Assembly: GCA_030638415.1 (NCBI GenBank)
Contig: DAOWEO010000076.1
Span: 1-60,925 of the forward strand
Direction of reading: 5' to 3'
Origin: Bdellovibrionales bacterium
Lineage (GTDB): Bacteria > Bdellovibrionota > Bacteriovoracia > Bacteriovoracales > Bacteriovoracaceae
DNA: 60,925 bases
Position numbers and translations under genes: made by a program. This document shows, in pieces, positions 34,658-44,097 of the stretch (its first letter is position 1; each line of letters opens with the position of its first letter). Below the pieces are notes generated by a model, which had not been told where the DNA came from, did not search any database, and saw only the letters and a program-made list of their open reading frames with translations.

Positions 34658-36448
34658 CTAATCTTCTTCTGCTTCTTCTGCTTCTTCTTCTTCAGACCTT
34701 TCTTGAGCCATTTTTCTCTGCTGCCCTTCTTCTTTTATACGCTTGTGCTCTTCAGCATCAGCAACTTTTTTGGCATCCAAATCAGAAAAAAATATTTTAT
34801 TAACAAATTTTCGTAGCTCCTGCTTTTGTAACTCATGCAAGCAGCATAGAAAACCATGATAGACAATCCAACTAGAACTGATACCGTCTGGTTTTTTTAC
34901 TTCGGTTGGAACCAAAGTAACCTGCATTGTCATAGGATAATCCAAACCACACCTACTACCTACGATATGCTCTTTTTCAGAGACAAATGATACTTCAGAC
35001 TCAGTCATCTCAATTATTTTAACTGGTGTCCAGATAAATGCATGTGCGATATCTTTACGTTTATCAATAAAAAACTTTATCTCTCTCAGATCAGATTCCT
35101 TAAGCCGAGCATATTTTTTAGGATCAGACGTTCGTAATTGTAAAACCTTTGCTTTTATTGCTTTATCGAGCCTATCTTCTCTTGTTTTCTTCAATAAAAC
35201 TGAAATGTTTTTTAAAAATGAATAATGAATAGTCTCTCGATTAACTAAAATAAATGGATATTTAAATGTTTTCTGTAAAGCATCCGAATCATAATTAATA
35301 GTATTAAAAATTAGAATATATGGTTTGTATCCCTCCGTTTCTTTAACAAAACGTAAGATTTCAGTAAGCTTCTCTAAGCTACTCTGTACATCCTCAGGTC
35401 CCTTTTTCTTTCTATCTTTGTCATCTTTAGCTTCTACATTATCTTCATTTGATTCAACTAATAGAGGATCAAATTGCATTGCTAAAATTTCAGGGCGAAA
35501 CTTAGCCATGTCCTTCAAAGTACCATCTAAACAAGATTGAAAACGCACAGAAAAAGGATATTTCTTCGAATTTTCCTCTCCATGTTCAAATAAAGATAGA
35601 TACTCATCATAAATTAAAATTCTTATTTTAAAGTTATTACTAGAAAAGCTAGCCTGATCAGCAACCCAATCCTTAACAACTTTTTTTTGTCTGATCATCA
35701 TTTCATCAAACTCTTGAAATTTCTGCTCTTTTAGTTCTGCAAAACTTTCAGATTCCTCCTCTTCAAGAGTAAATTGAGGCTCTTCTAAAATATTAAATAT
35801 TAACTCATAACCATATTCAAAATCATAGATAAGCTCCTGTTCTATTTTTTTCTGTACAATGCATTTTGATGAACGGAGAATCTTTTTTGGTATATTGTGG
35901 TCTAGCTCTATAACCTCTCCCTCTGAGAGATTTAGGTTAGTTTCAATATAGCATCCCGTAGGAGTAATATTACTAATTAAAACCTTTTCACGCACGCGAG
36001 CATTTTGCTTAAATTTTGCAACAGCAAAATCCAATTTTTGTATTAGCTTAGGAAATGCAACGGCAATAGGATCATAAGCAACATCATGACTTTCTCCATT
36101 CTTAAGGTGAACAAAATCAGCAGAAGTTAATCGTGCTTTAGGAAGTAAGTCACTACTATCAATCAAAACGACAAGTGCAAGACCTAGGCATCGAAAATCT
36201 CTTTTAATCAGATTAGCCAGAGTTATAAATTCATCAGAGTTACTAGAAAAATCAAGGTAAATCACACGAACATTATTTTCTAAAATCTCACAAAATATTT
36301 TTTGATATTCGCTAACCTCATATTTTACGTATGGGACAAATTCCAGACCATCAATATACGAATATTTCTTTAACCTATCACGTAAGGTTTTAGCAAAACT
36401 CATGTCTTGCCCAATGTAATATACTAATTTTTTATCTTTATTTGCCAT
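34658..36448 (-). CDS. Lineage-specific signalling-like protein (receiver-like and PilZ-like parts)
   Basis: This 596-residue cytoplasmic protein is not assignable to a named family. Residues 1-150 look like a degenerate receiver fold (KLVYYIGQDMSFAKTLRDRL, VIYLDFSSNSDEF, ALVVLIDSS). Residues about 150-220 have a PilZ-like strand pattern (REKVLISNITPTGCYIETNLNLSEG). A second alpha/beta domain at about 270-420 (IRILIYDEY, EILAMQFDPLLV, YILIFNT) and a second beta part at about 470-560 follow. The C-terminus is a highly acidic EEEEAEEAEED tail. The classical c-di-GMP arginines are not evident. It lies five bases after a small winged-helix gene. Confidence 0.75.
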   Translation of the reverse strand: MANKDKKLVYYIGQDMSFAKTLRDRLKKYSYIDGLEFVPYVKYEVSEYQKIFCEILENNVRVIYLDFSSNSDEFITLANLIKRDFRCLGLALVVLIDSSDLLPKARLTSADFVHLKNGESHDVAYDPIAVAFPKLIQKLDFAVAKFKQNARVREKVLISNITPTGCYIETNLNLSEGEVIELDHNIPKKILRSSKCIVQKKIEQELIYDFEYGYELIFNILEEPQFTLEEEESESFAELKEQKFQEFDEMMIRQKKVVKDWVADQASFSSNNFKIRILIYDEYLSLFEHGEENSKKYPFSVRFQSCLDGTLKDMAKFRPEILAMQFDPLLVESNEDNVEAKDDKDRKKKGPEDVQSSLEKLTEILRFVKETEGYKPYILIFNTINYDSDALQKTFKYPFILVNRETIHYSFLKNISVLLKKTREDRLDKAIKAKVLQLRTSDPKKYARLKESDLREIKFFIDKRKDIAHAFIWTPVKIIEMTESEVSFVSEKEHIVGSRCGLDYPMTMQVTLVPTEVKKPDGISSSWIVYHGFLCCLHELQKQELRKFVNKIFFSDLDAKKVADAEEHKRIKEEGQQRKMAQERSEEEEAEEAEED

Positions 36449-36453
36449 ATTTT

Positions 36454-36882
36454 TTATACATCAAAATCATCATAAGTTTGATGTGCTGCAAAATCAAAAT
36501 CTTTTGTAAAATAACGTCTTACAAAATATTGTCCTGCTCTAATTGTTTCTAATAATCCCAAATTTTCTAAATTTTTCAACCCTAGGTAAATATCTTCCAA
36601 CTCTACGTTCATATTCGATGCCATCTCCGTATAGGAGAGGATCGGTGAAATCCCATGTGCCTTATAAAGATTTGGTTTTTCCCAGACTCTTCTATAAATA
36701 TACATAAAAATCAAAATTTCAATTCTAGACAACTTAATATGAACAAGAACTTTATCAAAAAAAAGATCTGGTATCAAAGAGTGACCAAAACTCTCCCTAT
36801 CATGCAGAGTGTCAGCATCCTGTGCATTAGTATCTGCTCGCTTAGAGCGATACGACTGTAAAATTGATTGTAATTCGTCCAT
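36454..36882 (-). CDS. Small winged-helix-like protein
   Basis: This 142-residue protein has an extended N-terminus rich in Ser/Arg/Asp (SYRSKRADTNAQDADTLHD), then a probable winged-helix domain: IKLSRIEILIFMYIYRRVW, LSYTEMASNMNVELEDIYLGLKNLENLGLLE and a wing GQYFVRRYF. It resembles the DNA-binding domain of replication-initiation or MarR-like proteins, but no family is certain. It leads a two-gene operon with the 596-residue signalling-like protein and may control it. The intergenic region upstream (36883-37007) is AT-rich with no clear promoter. Confidence 0.75.
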   Translation of the reverse strand: MDELQSILQSYRSKRADTNAQDADTLHDRESFGHSLIPDLFFDKVLVHIKLSRIEILIFMYIYRRVWEKPNLYKAHGISPILSYTEMASNMNVELEDIYLGLKNLENLGLLETIRAGQYFVRRYFTKDFDFAAHQTYDDFDV

Positions 36883-37007
36883 AAAAACCTCGCTCTAAGA
36901 GCTCTCCTGTTAATTCTCCCATATATCTCTATTTTTTTCCACTTAATTTTATTTACTTTCTAATAATATCATTTGCTTGTCTAATTTTACCTTAAAGTCG
37001 TATAAGA

Positions 37008-38048
37008 CTAGAATTCTTTTTTACTAAATTGTGACAAAATAGAACATAATTGCTCGTATTTACCTATAAATGTCGGTTCAGTAAGTAACAATGGGTCAGC
37101 CTTGACCCTTAAAGCAAACTTAGCCACTTTCTTTTTAACTTGAACAGCTGCGGCTAGGGAAAAAATTTCCTCATCTCCATATTTATGTAGCATCAAGCTA
37201 CAAAAAAACATCTCTTGAGCATTTTTTATATTATAGACATCAGGAATGTTTCCCCACGATCTAAAAAGTTTTAATACAGGAGGAATAGTCAAATCGTACT
37301 CATCACAATAGCTGAAAAATATGGTTAAAAATTGTTGGGGTCTGGAGGATTTAAAAGCTTCAGATAGCAAGTAATACGATGATAGTTTTGATAATTGAAA
37401 TGTCCCAAGTTTTTCTAAAATAACCTCATCAACAGTAAATCCAAGTCGATTTTGAAAACGTAGTAATCTCAAAAAGCGAACTGGGTCATAAAAAAAACCT
37501 GAACCACACTGCCTTAACTTTTGCCGTTTAAGATCTTCAACTCCTTCAAAAGGGTCTACAAGGGAAAGTCCTTCTGGCGTAAATACAATGGCGATAGCAT
37601 TAATAGTAAAGTCTCGACGTGAAAATGAGTTTAATACTGGTAAGTCTAGAAAAAAACTACATGAAAATTCATCATGACCTAATCCAACTGTACTATTTTC
37701 AAAAGCTTCTGTTCTCGCAAAAGAAAATTCATAAACAGCAGATGAGGTAGAAAACCGTAATACATTAAATCGTAAGAACTCAAAATCCCCTGCAAGCTTT
37801 GAATTGCTAAGGTTAACATGTAACAGCTCTAAAAGCTGCGGGACAGAATTGTCATCTTCTTTGCAATGTAATTCAAAATCAAAGTCATTACCAAGCTTAG
37901 AAAAAAGTAAAAATTCCCTTACTGCCCCACCAACAAGATATGGAATAATCTTAAGTCTTTTTAACTGAACAACTACTTCCTGTAATTCATCATGATTAGC
38001 GTAAAGGAGCTGAAACTCCTCTAAACTAGCAAGATCGGAATCTAGCAT
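37008..38048 (-). CDS. CCA-adding / poly(A) polymerase family nucleotidyltransferase
   Basis: This 346-residue protein has the class II nucleotidyltransferase head: YLVGGAVREFLL, the metal-binding D-x-D in NDFDFELH, SRRDFTINAIA, LVDPFEGVEDLKRQKLR and DPVRFLRLLRFQNRLGF. These enzymes add CCA to tRNA 3' ends or A-tails to RNA. The C-terminal part is shorter than in E. coli Cca and lacks an HD domain. CCA- and A-adding members cannot be separated by eye. Its ATG overlaps the LysR gene by seven bases. Confidence 0.92.
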   Translation of the reverse strand: MLDSDLASLEEFQLLYANHDELQEVVVQLKRLKIIPYLVGGAVREFLLFSKLGNDFDFELHCKEDDNSVPQLLELLHVNLSNSKLAGDFEFLRFNVLRFSTSSAVYEFSFARTEAFENSTVGLGHDEFSCSFFLDLPVLNSFSRRDFTINAIAIVFTPEGLSLVDPFEGVEDLKRQKLRQCGSGFFYDPVRFLRLLRFQNRLGFTVDEVILEKLGTFQLSKLSSYYLLSEAFKSSRPQQFLTIFFSYCDEYDLTIPPVLKLFRSWGNIPDVYNIKNAQEMFFCSLMLHKYGDEEIFSLAAAVQVKKKVAKFALRVKADPLLLTEPTFIGKYEQLCSILSQFSKKEF

Positions 38049-38941
38049 AATGGATTATCAAACTTTTTTAAATATTCAACAACAGCACTTACCCTTTTCA
38101 AGGCCATTGCTTCTTTGTGGTAAACTAGATAAAAGTTAAAATTAGAAACTTCAAAATCACTACCAAGTGAAACGACCTTATCTTTATACGAAGATCGCTC
38201 AAAAACGTGTAGAGGTACCACAGCAGTACCGAGTCCCTCTGCAACTGCGTGTAAAATATTGCCATGTACATTAACGACATATTTTGTATTCACTTTAGCT
38301 GGTCGTCTTTGAAAATGTTCCTGAAACCATTTTGTGTATAAATAGTCGTCTTCTTCAAATAAGATAGTAGGATACTGCTCAAGTTCTTCAGCTGAGGTAT
38401 CTTTTGTAATATTAAAGTTACCATTTTTTGGAAAAACAAGAGTTGCCTTTTCTTCACTTAAAAAGACCTTCTCTCCCTCTTCTGGCATATAGTTTTCAGG
38501 TAAAATGACAACATCCAATTCACCTCGTTCAAACTCTTTAACGATATCTTCTACAAAGCCTATTTTTACAATAAGAGATAAATCCTCATACTGCTGTGCC
38601 ATTTTCATTAACTCTGGAGCGAGCCAGGATTTTCCAACTCCAGTTAAAGTACCGACCCTAACCTTACCAGCAACCACATCTTTATCATGCTTAATTTCAG
38701 ACAGCGTTTCATCCATCCTTTTCATAAAGCCTTTTGCAAGTCTATAGATTTTCTCCCCTTCAACAGTTAAGAGGGTTCGCTTTCCCGTGCGTCTAAAAAC
38801 TTCCACACCAAGTTTTTTTTCCAAATTTTTTACACTTTGGCTAATTGCTGATTGCGTAACATGTAATTTTTCAGCAGCTTTAGAAAAACTTCCACAGTGA
38901 GTTACGGCTAAAACTGTTTGTAATTGAGAAACTTCTAACAC
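38042..38941 (-). CDS. LysR-type transcriptional regulator
   Basis: This 299-residue protein has an N-terminal LysR helix-turn-helix (VTHCGSFSKAAEKLHVTQSAISQSVKNLEKKLG) and a periplasmic-binding-like effector domain (GKVRVGTLTGVGKSWLAPELM). The start is a GTG with AGGAG six bases upstream. LysR regulators often control a divergent neighbour, but here the upstream gene (fusA) is on the same strand behind a terminator. The gene is coupled to the nucleotidyltransferase, an unusual partner. The inducer is unknown. Confidence 0.95.
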   Translation of the reverse strand: MLEVSQLQTVLAVTHCGSFSKAAEKLHVTQSAISQSVKNLEKKLGVEVFRRTGKRTLLTVEGEKIYRLAKGFMKRMDETLSEIKHDKDVVAGKVRVGTLTGVGKSWLAPELMKMAQQYEDLSLIVKIGFVEDIVKEFERGELDVVILPENYMPEEGEKVFLSEEKATLVFPKNGNFNITKDTSAEELEQYPTILFEEDDYLYTKWFQEHFQRRPAKVNTKYVVNVHGNILHAVAEGLGTAVVPLHVFERSSYKDKVVSLGSDFEVSNFNFYLVYHKEAMALKRVSAVVEYLKKFDNPLC

Positions 38942-38989
38942 AAGACACTCCTATAATAAGTACTATTAATAGTGTATCGTCTCTAGCAC

Positions 38990-39022
38990 AAAAAAAAAGG
39001 GGGAACAAATCCCCCTTTTTTA
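38990..39022 (-). terminator. Terminator after fusA
   Basis: AAAGGGGGA / TCCCCCTTT forms a strong stem with a 5-7 base loop between fusA and the LysR gene. On the minus strand it is followed by about nine T. Confidence 0.9.
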
Positions 39023-39042
39023 TTTATAAATTTAGAACTGTT

Positions 39043-41205
39043 TTACTCTCTTTCGCCTAGCTTTTCAGCTCTATCTTTCATTACTTTCTCTGCAATATTT
39101 TTTGGACACTCTGAATATTTATTAAACTCCATTGTATATCCAGCTTTTCCAGCAGTAAAAGATCTTAGATCTGTTGAATATCCAAACATCTCAGATAGTG
39201 GGACGAAAGCATTTATAATAACATCTGCTCCACCAGCACTTGTCTCTGATCCTTGGATAATTCCACGTCTTGAAGAAAGATCACCAATAATTGTTCCTTG
39301 ATACTCCTCAGGAGATTCAACTTCAACTTTCATTAGTGGCTCTAAAAGAACTGGGTTAGCAGCTTTAATCGCTTGTCTCATTGCTTGACGAGAAGCAATT
39401 CTAAATGCCATATCAGAAGAGTCAACATCATGTGATTTACCGTCTTGTAAAAATACTTCAACATTAATAAGTGGGAAAGCAGCAAGAGGACCTTTGTCCA
39501 TAACGTCTTCAAAACCTTTCTGACAAGCACCAATAAATTCAGTTGGAATAGATCCACCTTTTATCTGGTTAGTGAACTTAAAGTTTTGATCTTCATCATC
39601 CTTATTCTCTTCAGTAAGAGGAAGAATTTTCCCAACGACCTGACCAAATTGGCCAGAACCACCAGTCTGTTTCTTGTGAGTATAGTCATACTTAGCTTCT
39701 GCGTTGATTGTCTCTCGGTAATTAACCTGCGGAGCACCAACTTGAACTTCAGCTTTATACTCACGCTTTAATCTTTCAACATAGATTTCTAAGTGAAGCT
39801 CACCCATTCCGGCAATACGAGTTTCTCCTGACTCTTCATCAGTAAATACATGAAAAGTAGGATCTTCTTTTAGAAATCGTTGAAGACCTTTACTCATTTT
39901 TGCTTGCTGATCTTTATCTTTGGCAGTAACAGAAAGCTCAATTACAGGAATTGGAACGTGCATTCCTTCACAAGATACGTGAGTCATATCAGAATCACCA
40001 ACAAATGTATCACCAGAAGCACAGTCAACTCCAACCATTGCAATGATATCTCCAGCACATGCTGAATCAATATTTTCACGATCATTTGAATTCATTCTAA
40101 CAATTCGACCTACACGAACTTTTTTACCAGTTCTAGTATTAAAAATTGTAGAACCTTTTACTAGTGTTCCTTGATAGATACGAGTATAAGTCAACTGGCC
40201 AAACTGCTCATCAGTAATTTTAAATGCCATACAAACAAGTGGCTTATCTGCATCAGGCTCAAGTTGGAATTTTTCATTTTTTTCATTATCATTTGCAATA
40301 GCTTTTTCAGAATCAAGTGGAGATGGAAGGTAACGAGTTACAGCATCCATAAGAACTTGAACACCCTTATTCTTAAATGCACTACCCATGTAAACAGGAG
40401 TAAGATCTAAAGAGTTAACACCATTATAAATACACTTATGAAGCTCTTCCTCGGTTGGCTCTGTTCCATCAAGGTATCTTTCCATAATGTCATCATCATA
40501 CTCTGCAACAGTATCAAGCATCTCTGCCCGACGCTCTTCCATCTCATCAACCATATCGGCAGGACACTCTTCTATACGAACATTCTCACCATCACTACCA
40601 TCAAAGTAGAATGCTTTCTTAGTTACAAGATCAACAACTCCCTCAAATCCATCTTCCGCACCAATTGGTAGCTGCATTAGAACAGCGTTATGCTTAAGCT
40701 TATCACGAAGTGATTTTAGGCCATTATAAGCATTTGCTCCCATACGATCCATCTTGTTTAAAAATGCAAGTCTTGGAACACGGTAACGTTTCATCTGACG
40801 GTCAACAGTTATTGACTGTGACTGAACACCAGCAACTGAACAAAGAATTAAGATTGCACCATCAAGAACACGTAGTGAACGCTCAACTTCAACAGTGAAA
40901 TCAACGTGACCCGGAGTATCTATAATATTAATCTTACACTCCTCATCGATACCAGGAGCAAAAGTGATCCCCTTGTTATCAATTCCGTGCCAGAATACAG
41001 TTGTAGCAGCAGAAGTAATGGTAATACCTTTCTCTTTTTCAAGCTCCATATGGTCCATTTTTGCACCCGCACCACCACCTCGAACATCTTCAATTTTGTG
41101 AATTTTATCACAGTAAAAAAGAATTCTCTCTGTTAATGTTGTCTTGCCAGAATCAATGTGTGCAGAGATTCCAATGTTTCTTGTTTTTGCTAAAAGTTTA
41201 CTCAT
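39043..41205 (-). CDS. fusA: Elongation factor G, mitochondrial/spirochaete-like type
   Basis: This is a 720-residue translational GTPase that drives ribosome translocation. It has G1 [10 protein letters not shown]2/Switch [15 protein letters not shown]3 DTPGHVDF, G4 NKMDR, and all five EF-G domains to the C-terminus. The P-loop with Ser (IDSGKT) and the wording [14 protein letters not shown] resemble the spd/mitochondrial EF-G1 subfamily found in spirochaetes, planctomycetes and some former deltaproteobacteria, rather than the str-operon EF-G. It is not next to rpsL, rpsG or tuf, which fits. GGAGAAAGGT lies just upstream. It is monocistronic. Confidence 0.95.
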   Translation of the reverse strand: MSKLLAKTRNIGISAHIDSGKTTLTERILFYCDKIHKIEDVRGGGAGAKMDHMELEKEKGITITSAATTVFWHGIDNKGITFAPGIDEECKINIIDTPGHVDFTVEVERSLRVLDGAILILCSVAGVQSQSITVDRQMKRYRVPRLAFLNKMDRMGANAYNGLKSLRDKLKHNAVLMQLPIGAEDGFEGVVDLVTKKAFYFDGSDGENVRIEECPADMVDEMEERRAEMLDTVAEYDDDIMERYLDGTEPTEEELHKCIYNGVNSLDLTPVYMGSAFKNKGVQVLMDAVTRYLPSPLDSEKAIANDNEKNEKFQLEPDADKPLVCMAFKITDEQFGQLTYTRIYQGTLVKGSTIFNTRTGKKVRVGRIVRMNSNDRENIDSACAGDIIAMVGVDCASGDTFVGDSDMTHVSCEGMHVPIPVIELSVTAKDKDQQAKMSKGLQRFLKEDPTFHVFTDEESGETRIAGMGELHLEIYVERLKREYKAEVQVGAPQVNYRETINAEAKYDYTHKKQTGGSGQFGQVVGKILPLTEENKDDEDQNFKFTNQIKGGSIPTEFIGACQKGFEDVMDKGPLAAFPLINVEVFLQDGKSHDVDSSDMAFRIASRQAMRQAIKAANPVLLEPLMKVEVESPEEYQGTIIGDLSSRRGIIQGSETSAGGADVIINAFVPLSEMFGYSTDLRSFTAGKAGYTMEFNKYSECPKNIAEKVMKDRAEKLGERE

Positions 41206-41250
41206 TACCTTTCTCCAAAATATAGGTTATTTAATATATAAAAATATTAT

Positions 41251-41279
41251 GATATACGGCATGCATAATAAGTAATCAA
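41251..41279 (-). promoter_or_regulatory. Candidate promoter of fusA
   Basis: On the minus strand TTGATT (41274-41279) and TATATC (41251-41256) are 17 bases apart and lie about 46 bases before the ATG. The surrounding sequence is AT-rich. Confidence 0.4.
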
Positions 41280-41383
41280 AGTTGTAGCGTCAATCAATTT
41301 CTTATTGACGGTTTAAAAAAAACACCTAAACTCTCAAGTATCCTTTTGTAGTACAGATTGATCCAATTTTAGGAGTTATTATT

Positions 41384-42046
41384 TTGAAATCATTTTTATC
41401 CAAAGACCTTACCAAAGATGAGCTTTATCAAGCAGTTAAGATGCTTATTGATGCAGAGGAGACAGAACCCAAAGCTGCTCATCTACCACAGCAAAAATTA
41501 TATACCCTCTTTAGCGCTGCCTTCCAGTACCTGCTTTTTTGTTCTACCAAGCACCCTGGAGCTTATATTATCCGCATCGAGGACGCTCACCTAGCAGACA
41601 AGCTAGCAAGAAGAGCAAAAGACCCTACAACTAGGAAATTTCTGACAAAGCTACTTGTTCCACGCCGCCTAAAATATAACAAATCAACTTTTTACTTAGA
41701 TTTTTTCCAACTAACCACTTGGCAACAGACGAATGAAATACCTCCTGCCAGACTCAAAGGTTGCTTAATCGTTAAGGGAACTTCCGATAAAATAATGCAA
41801 GATGAGGTGATGGCTGATCCCTCAGAAGAGACAGAAGTCGAGGTCGATCCTACTAGCCTACTACCTGAAAACTACTACCTTGAGTCAATCAGGCCCCTTG
41901 TAGAACGACTTGTCGTTATAGCCTATGGCAAAGAAATTAAAGATGCTAAAAAAATTCTTTTCCCTTTTATAGAAGATACTGAAAAAATGCCCTCAGGAGT
42001 AGTAATCAAAGAAGACCTTCAGTTTGAAGATGATCAAGACATCTAA
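41384..42046 (+). CDS. Hypothetical protein
   Basis: This 220-residue soluble protein is of unrecognised family. The N-terminal half is helical and basic (FLSKDLTKDELYQAVKML, LADKLARRAKDPTTRKF, LVPRRLKYNKST); the C-terminal half is acidic (DPSEETEVEVDP, EDLQFEDDQDI). The start is a TTG at 41384 with AGGAG eight bases upstream; the next ATG (codon 20) lacks a site. It is divergent from fusA. Nothing nearby suggests its role. Confidence 0.7.
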   Translation: MKSFLSKDLTKDELYQAVKMLIDAEETEPKAAHLPQQKLYTLFSAAFQYLLFCSTKHPGAYIIRIEDAHLADKLARRAKDPTTRKFLTKLLVPRRLKYNKSTFYLDFFQLTTWQQTNEIPPARLKGCLIVKGTSDKIMQDEVMADPSEETEVEVDPTSLLPENYYLESIRPLVERLVVIAYGKEIKDAKKILFPFIEDTEKMPSGVVIKEDLQFEDDQDI

Positions 42047-42072
42047 CATAGTCATTTCTGCTTAAGAAAGAG

Positions 42073-42211
42073 AAGTGCCTTGCTTAGAAACGTGTATACT
42101 TTGAGAATTTTTTGATTTTGTTTGTGATAAGGAACTATTCAGCTCCTTTTAGTGGGGTTGGTAAGGTGGGCTAAAGGAAAAGCATATTGTTTATCCTAAG
42201 CAAGGCATCTT
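42073..42211. ncRNA. Candidate structured RNA with long-range closing stem
   Basis: TGCCTTGCTTAG (42076-42087) is perfectly complementary to CTAAGCAAGGCA (42196-42207), 108 bases away. Inside it further pairs continue the rod (AAAC 42088-42091 with GTTT 42189-42192; TAT 42095-42097 with ATA 42184-42186), and a small hairpin sits at 42131-42146 (GGAACT...AGCTCC, better paired with G-U on the minus strand). A rod of about 140 bases with a central bubble is like 6S RNA in form, but I see no conserved sequence that proves it. The strand is uncertain: wobble pairs support both. Confidence 0.5.
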
Positions 42212-42237
42212 ATGTGACCAACCTGTTGTCTTTTATA

Positions 42238-42255
42238 ATGCATACCTTGTGCCAA
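42238..42255 (-). promoter_or_regulatory. Sigma-54-like promoter
   Basis: On the minus strand the sequence TTGGCAC-N5-ATGCAT has GG and GC exactly ten bases apart, as in the -24/-12 consensus TGGCAC-N5-TTGCW. The start site would be near 42228, just ahead of the structured element. No protein gene follows on that strand, so it would drive an RNA. A single match in an AT-rich genome could be chance. Confidence 0.4.
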
Positions 42256-42387
42256 CTTTTCAAACATCATTATATCGTAATTTAAACCTGTTAGCTGGGT
42301 CCAAAAAGAACTTTTGACTCGCCGCAAGGTGCCTTTTGAGAACATAGTGGTCCGATAATGGCCCAAAATTATAAAAGATGGCAAAAA

Positions 42388-42418
42388 AAAAGCCCTCTAC
42401 AGTGAGAGGGCTTCTTTT
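42388..42418 (-). terminator. Terminator after the HU gene
   Basis: AAGCCCTCT / AGAGGGCTT is a 9-bp stem with a short loop located 25 bases beyond the HU stop; on the minus strand it is followed by nine T. Confidence 0.9.
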
Positions 42419-42442
42419 TATAACTTAAATTCTTATTAAGAA

Positions 42443-42721
42443 TTAAAGCATCTCTTTCCAAGCTTTTCCTGGCTTAAATTTTGGAAGATTTTTTGCTTTA
42501 ATTTTAATCTTCTCACCAGTTGAAGGATTTACTCCCATTCTAGCTGCACGACGAACTTTTGAAAAAGTTCCAAATCCAATTAAAGAAACGTCTTCACCTT
42601 TCTTGATTGTCTTCTTGATTACGTCGATAGTCTTGTTAAGAAATGCATCAGCATCTTTCTTAGTCATGTGGTTTAGTTCTTTGTTCTTTAAAATTGCCTC
42701 TAGTAATTCTTTCTTGTTCAT
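42443..42721 (-). CDS. hup: HU-type DNA-binding protein
   Basis: This 92-residue nucleoid protein has the helical N-terminus MNKKELLEAILKN, the HU/IHF signature GFGTFSKVRRAARMGVNPSTGEKIKIKA (residues about 48-75) and the C-terminal FKPGKAWKEML. Pro in the DNA-intercalating arm (VNPSTG) is present. The family bends DNA and compacts the chromosome. Upstream GGAGG is five bases away from the ATG. It is monocistronic, with its own terminator. HU is more likely than IHF. Confidence 0.96.
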   Translation of the reverse strand: MNKKELLEAILKNKELNHMTKKDADAFLNKTIDVIKKTIKKGEDVSLIGFGTFSKVRRAARMGVNPSTGEKIKIKAKNLPKFKPGKAWKEML

Positions 42722-42918
42722 CTGAAACCTCCGAGTGAACTGTGTGATTAATTTATAAAATTGTTACTTTTATTTTAAATGATGGCAAGTAAAAAAAGAC
42801 GTCATAGACGGTTATTTCATTTTATTTTATTATTTAAGCTATACTGCAAGGTTATCTTGACGGATACAATATTTTCGATTAGTTAAAACACACACGCAGA
42901 GTACATTCTAGCCATTGC

Positions 42919-44097
42919 CTATACGAATCGCCTTAAGACTTTTTCAACTTTTGTAATTACAATCTCCCACTCTTTTTCACTATATAAAAATGGATCCCAA
43001 GATAATCTTATTGCACTTTTAGCGATTGTTTTAGTATATCCCATATTTTCTAATATACGATTAGGAGTTGAAAGACCCGATGAACACGCAGACCCAGAAC
43101 TTACATCAATTCCAGAAAGATCAAATGCTGTTAAAACAGTATTCGCATCACTTTTAGAAATAATTGCAACTAACGTGTTAGTACTGCTATCATTTTGTTC
43201 ATTCGTAACAAGACTTAAATTAGGATTAATATTTTTTAGAGCACATTCCAACTGACGTTTTTTTTGCCTAGCACTCGCAAAATCTTCATTTTTTAATAAA
43301 TCTTCTAATGCAAGCTTTATAGAGTAAATTCCTAGAACATTTTCAGTTCCTGCCCTAAGCCCTTCTTGCTGTTGACCACCATAAAGAAAAGGAGACAGTG
43401 AAAGGTCATGACGAATAAATGAAAATCCAACTCCCTTTAAAGCTCCAAACTTATGTGCTGAATAAGTAAATGCATCAAGACTTGAAAGGATATTTTGCCA
43501 ACCACTTATTTTGCCAACTGATTGCACAGCATCGACATGTACTAATGCACCACTACTCTGTTTTATCCTCTGCGCAGCCTCTAACGGCCAAGTAACACCC
43601 GTTTCATTGTTAACAAAAAGATAATTAATAACTGCGGGATATGGAGCATCTTTGTCTCCATGCTTTGCAATTAGATCTAAAATTTCCTGCTCACAAAATT
43701 GTCCATTTTTATCGACTGAGAAGTAAAAAACGGGAAAACCTAATTCTTCTAGAATAATTTTTTGATTGTAAGCTGCTGAATGATCAACTGCAGAAAAAAG
43801 AAATACAGGTCGATGACCACTCTTAAACATCTCCAAAATAAGAGAACGAAAAAAGAAATTAATTCCTTCCGTGGCTCCAGAGTGAAAAATAAGTTTATGG
43901 TTAATATCTAATTGAAATAGATTAAAAAGAAATTCTTTAGTCTCCTTCATATAACGATTAGCCAGCTTCCCTGTGAAGTGAAGTGATGAAGGATTACCAA
44001 AAAGAAAATCCCCTTCTTTTAAAAACTGTAAAACAGATTTTGAAAAAGGGGATGTTGCATTATAATCTAAATATAGTCGGTTACTAGTTGAATTCAC
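42919..44097 (-). CDS. Cysteine desulfurase (NifS/IscS family)
   Basis: This 392-residue PLP enzyme releases sulfur from cysteine for Fe-S clusters and thio-tRNA. It has YLDYNATSP, FHSGATEGINF, HVDAVQSVGK, the PLP Lys in YSAHKFGALKGVG, and the sulfur-accepting Cys in SGSACSSG near residue 335. The GTG start at 44097 overlaps the Rrf2-type regulator by 14 bases. No iscU, iscA or hscA follows, so it may serve tRNA thiolation or a SUF system elsewhere. It is NifS-like rather than SufS-like (short active-site loop not needed). Confidence 0.93.
   Translation of the reverse strand: MNSTSNRLYLDYNATSPFSKSVLQFLKEGDFLFGNPSSLHFTGKLANRYMKETKEFLFNLFQLDINHKLIFHSGATEGINFFFRSLILEMFKSGHRPVFLFSAVDHSAAYNQKIILEELGFPVFYFSVDKNGQFCEQEILDLIAKHGDKDAPYPAVINYLFVNNETGVTWPLEAAQRIKQSSGALVHVDAVQSVGKISGWQNILSSLDAFTYSAHKFGALKGVGFSFIRHDLSLSPFLYGGQQQEGLRAGTENVLGIYSIKLALEDLLKNEDFASARQKKRQLECALKNINPNLSLVTNEQNDSSTNTLVAIISKSDANTVLTAFDLSGIDVSSGSACSSGLSTPNRILENMGYTKTIAKSAIRLSWDPFLYSEKEWEIVITKVEKVLRRFV

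Larger units (their letters stand above)
42047..42442. other. 396-base gene-free stretch
   Basis: No convincing protein gene is present. A 62-codon open frame on the minus strand (42196-42384) has no ribosome site and no recognisable product. The stretch holds an extended inverted repeat (42073-42211), a sigma-54-like promoter sequence reading leftward (42238-42255) and the HU terminator (42388-42418). Confidence 0.7.

Noticed and set aside
34663..34696. CTT/CTG-rich run as a phase-variable microsatellite
   Set aside because: It encodes the acidic Glu/Ala tail of the signalling-like protein in triplets; length changes would stay in frame and cannot switch the gene off.
40171..41136. Plus-strand open frames opposite fusA
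   Set aside because: They are shadows of strong codon bias in fusA; no start signals or homology.
42196..42384. 62-codon open frame on the minus strand in the gene-free stretch
   Set aside because: It has no ribosome site, resembles nothing known, and overlaps the inverted-repeat element and the sigma-54-like sequence; kept only as part of the intergenic description.
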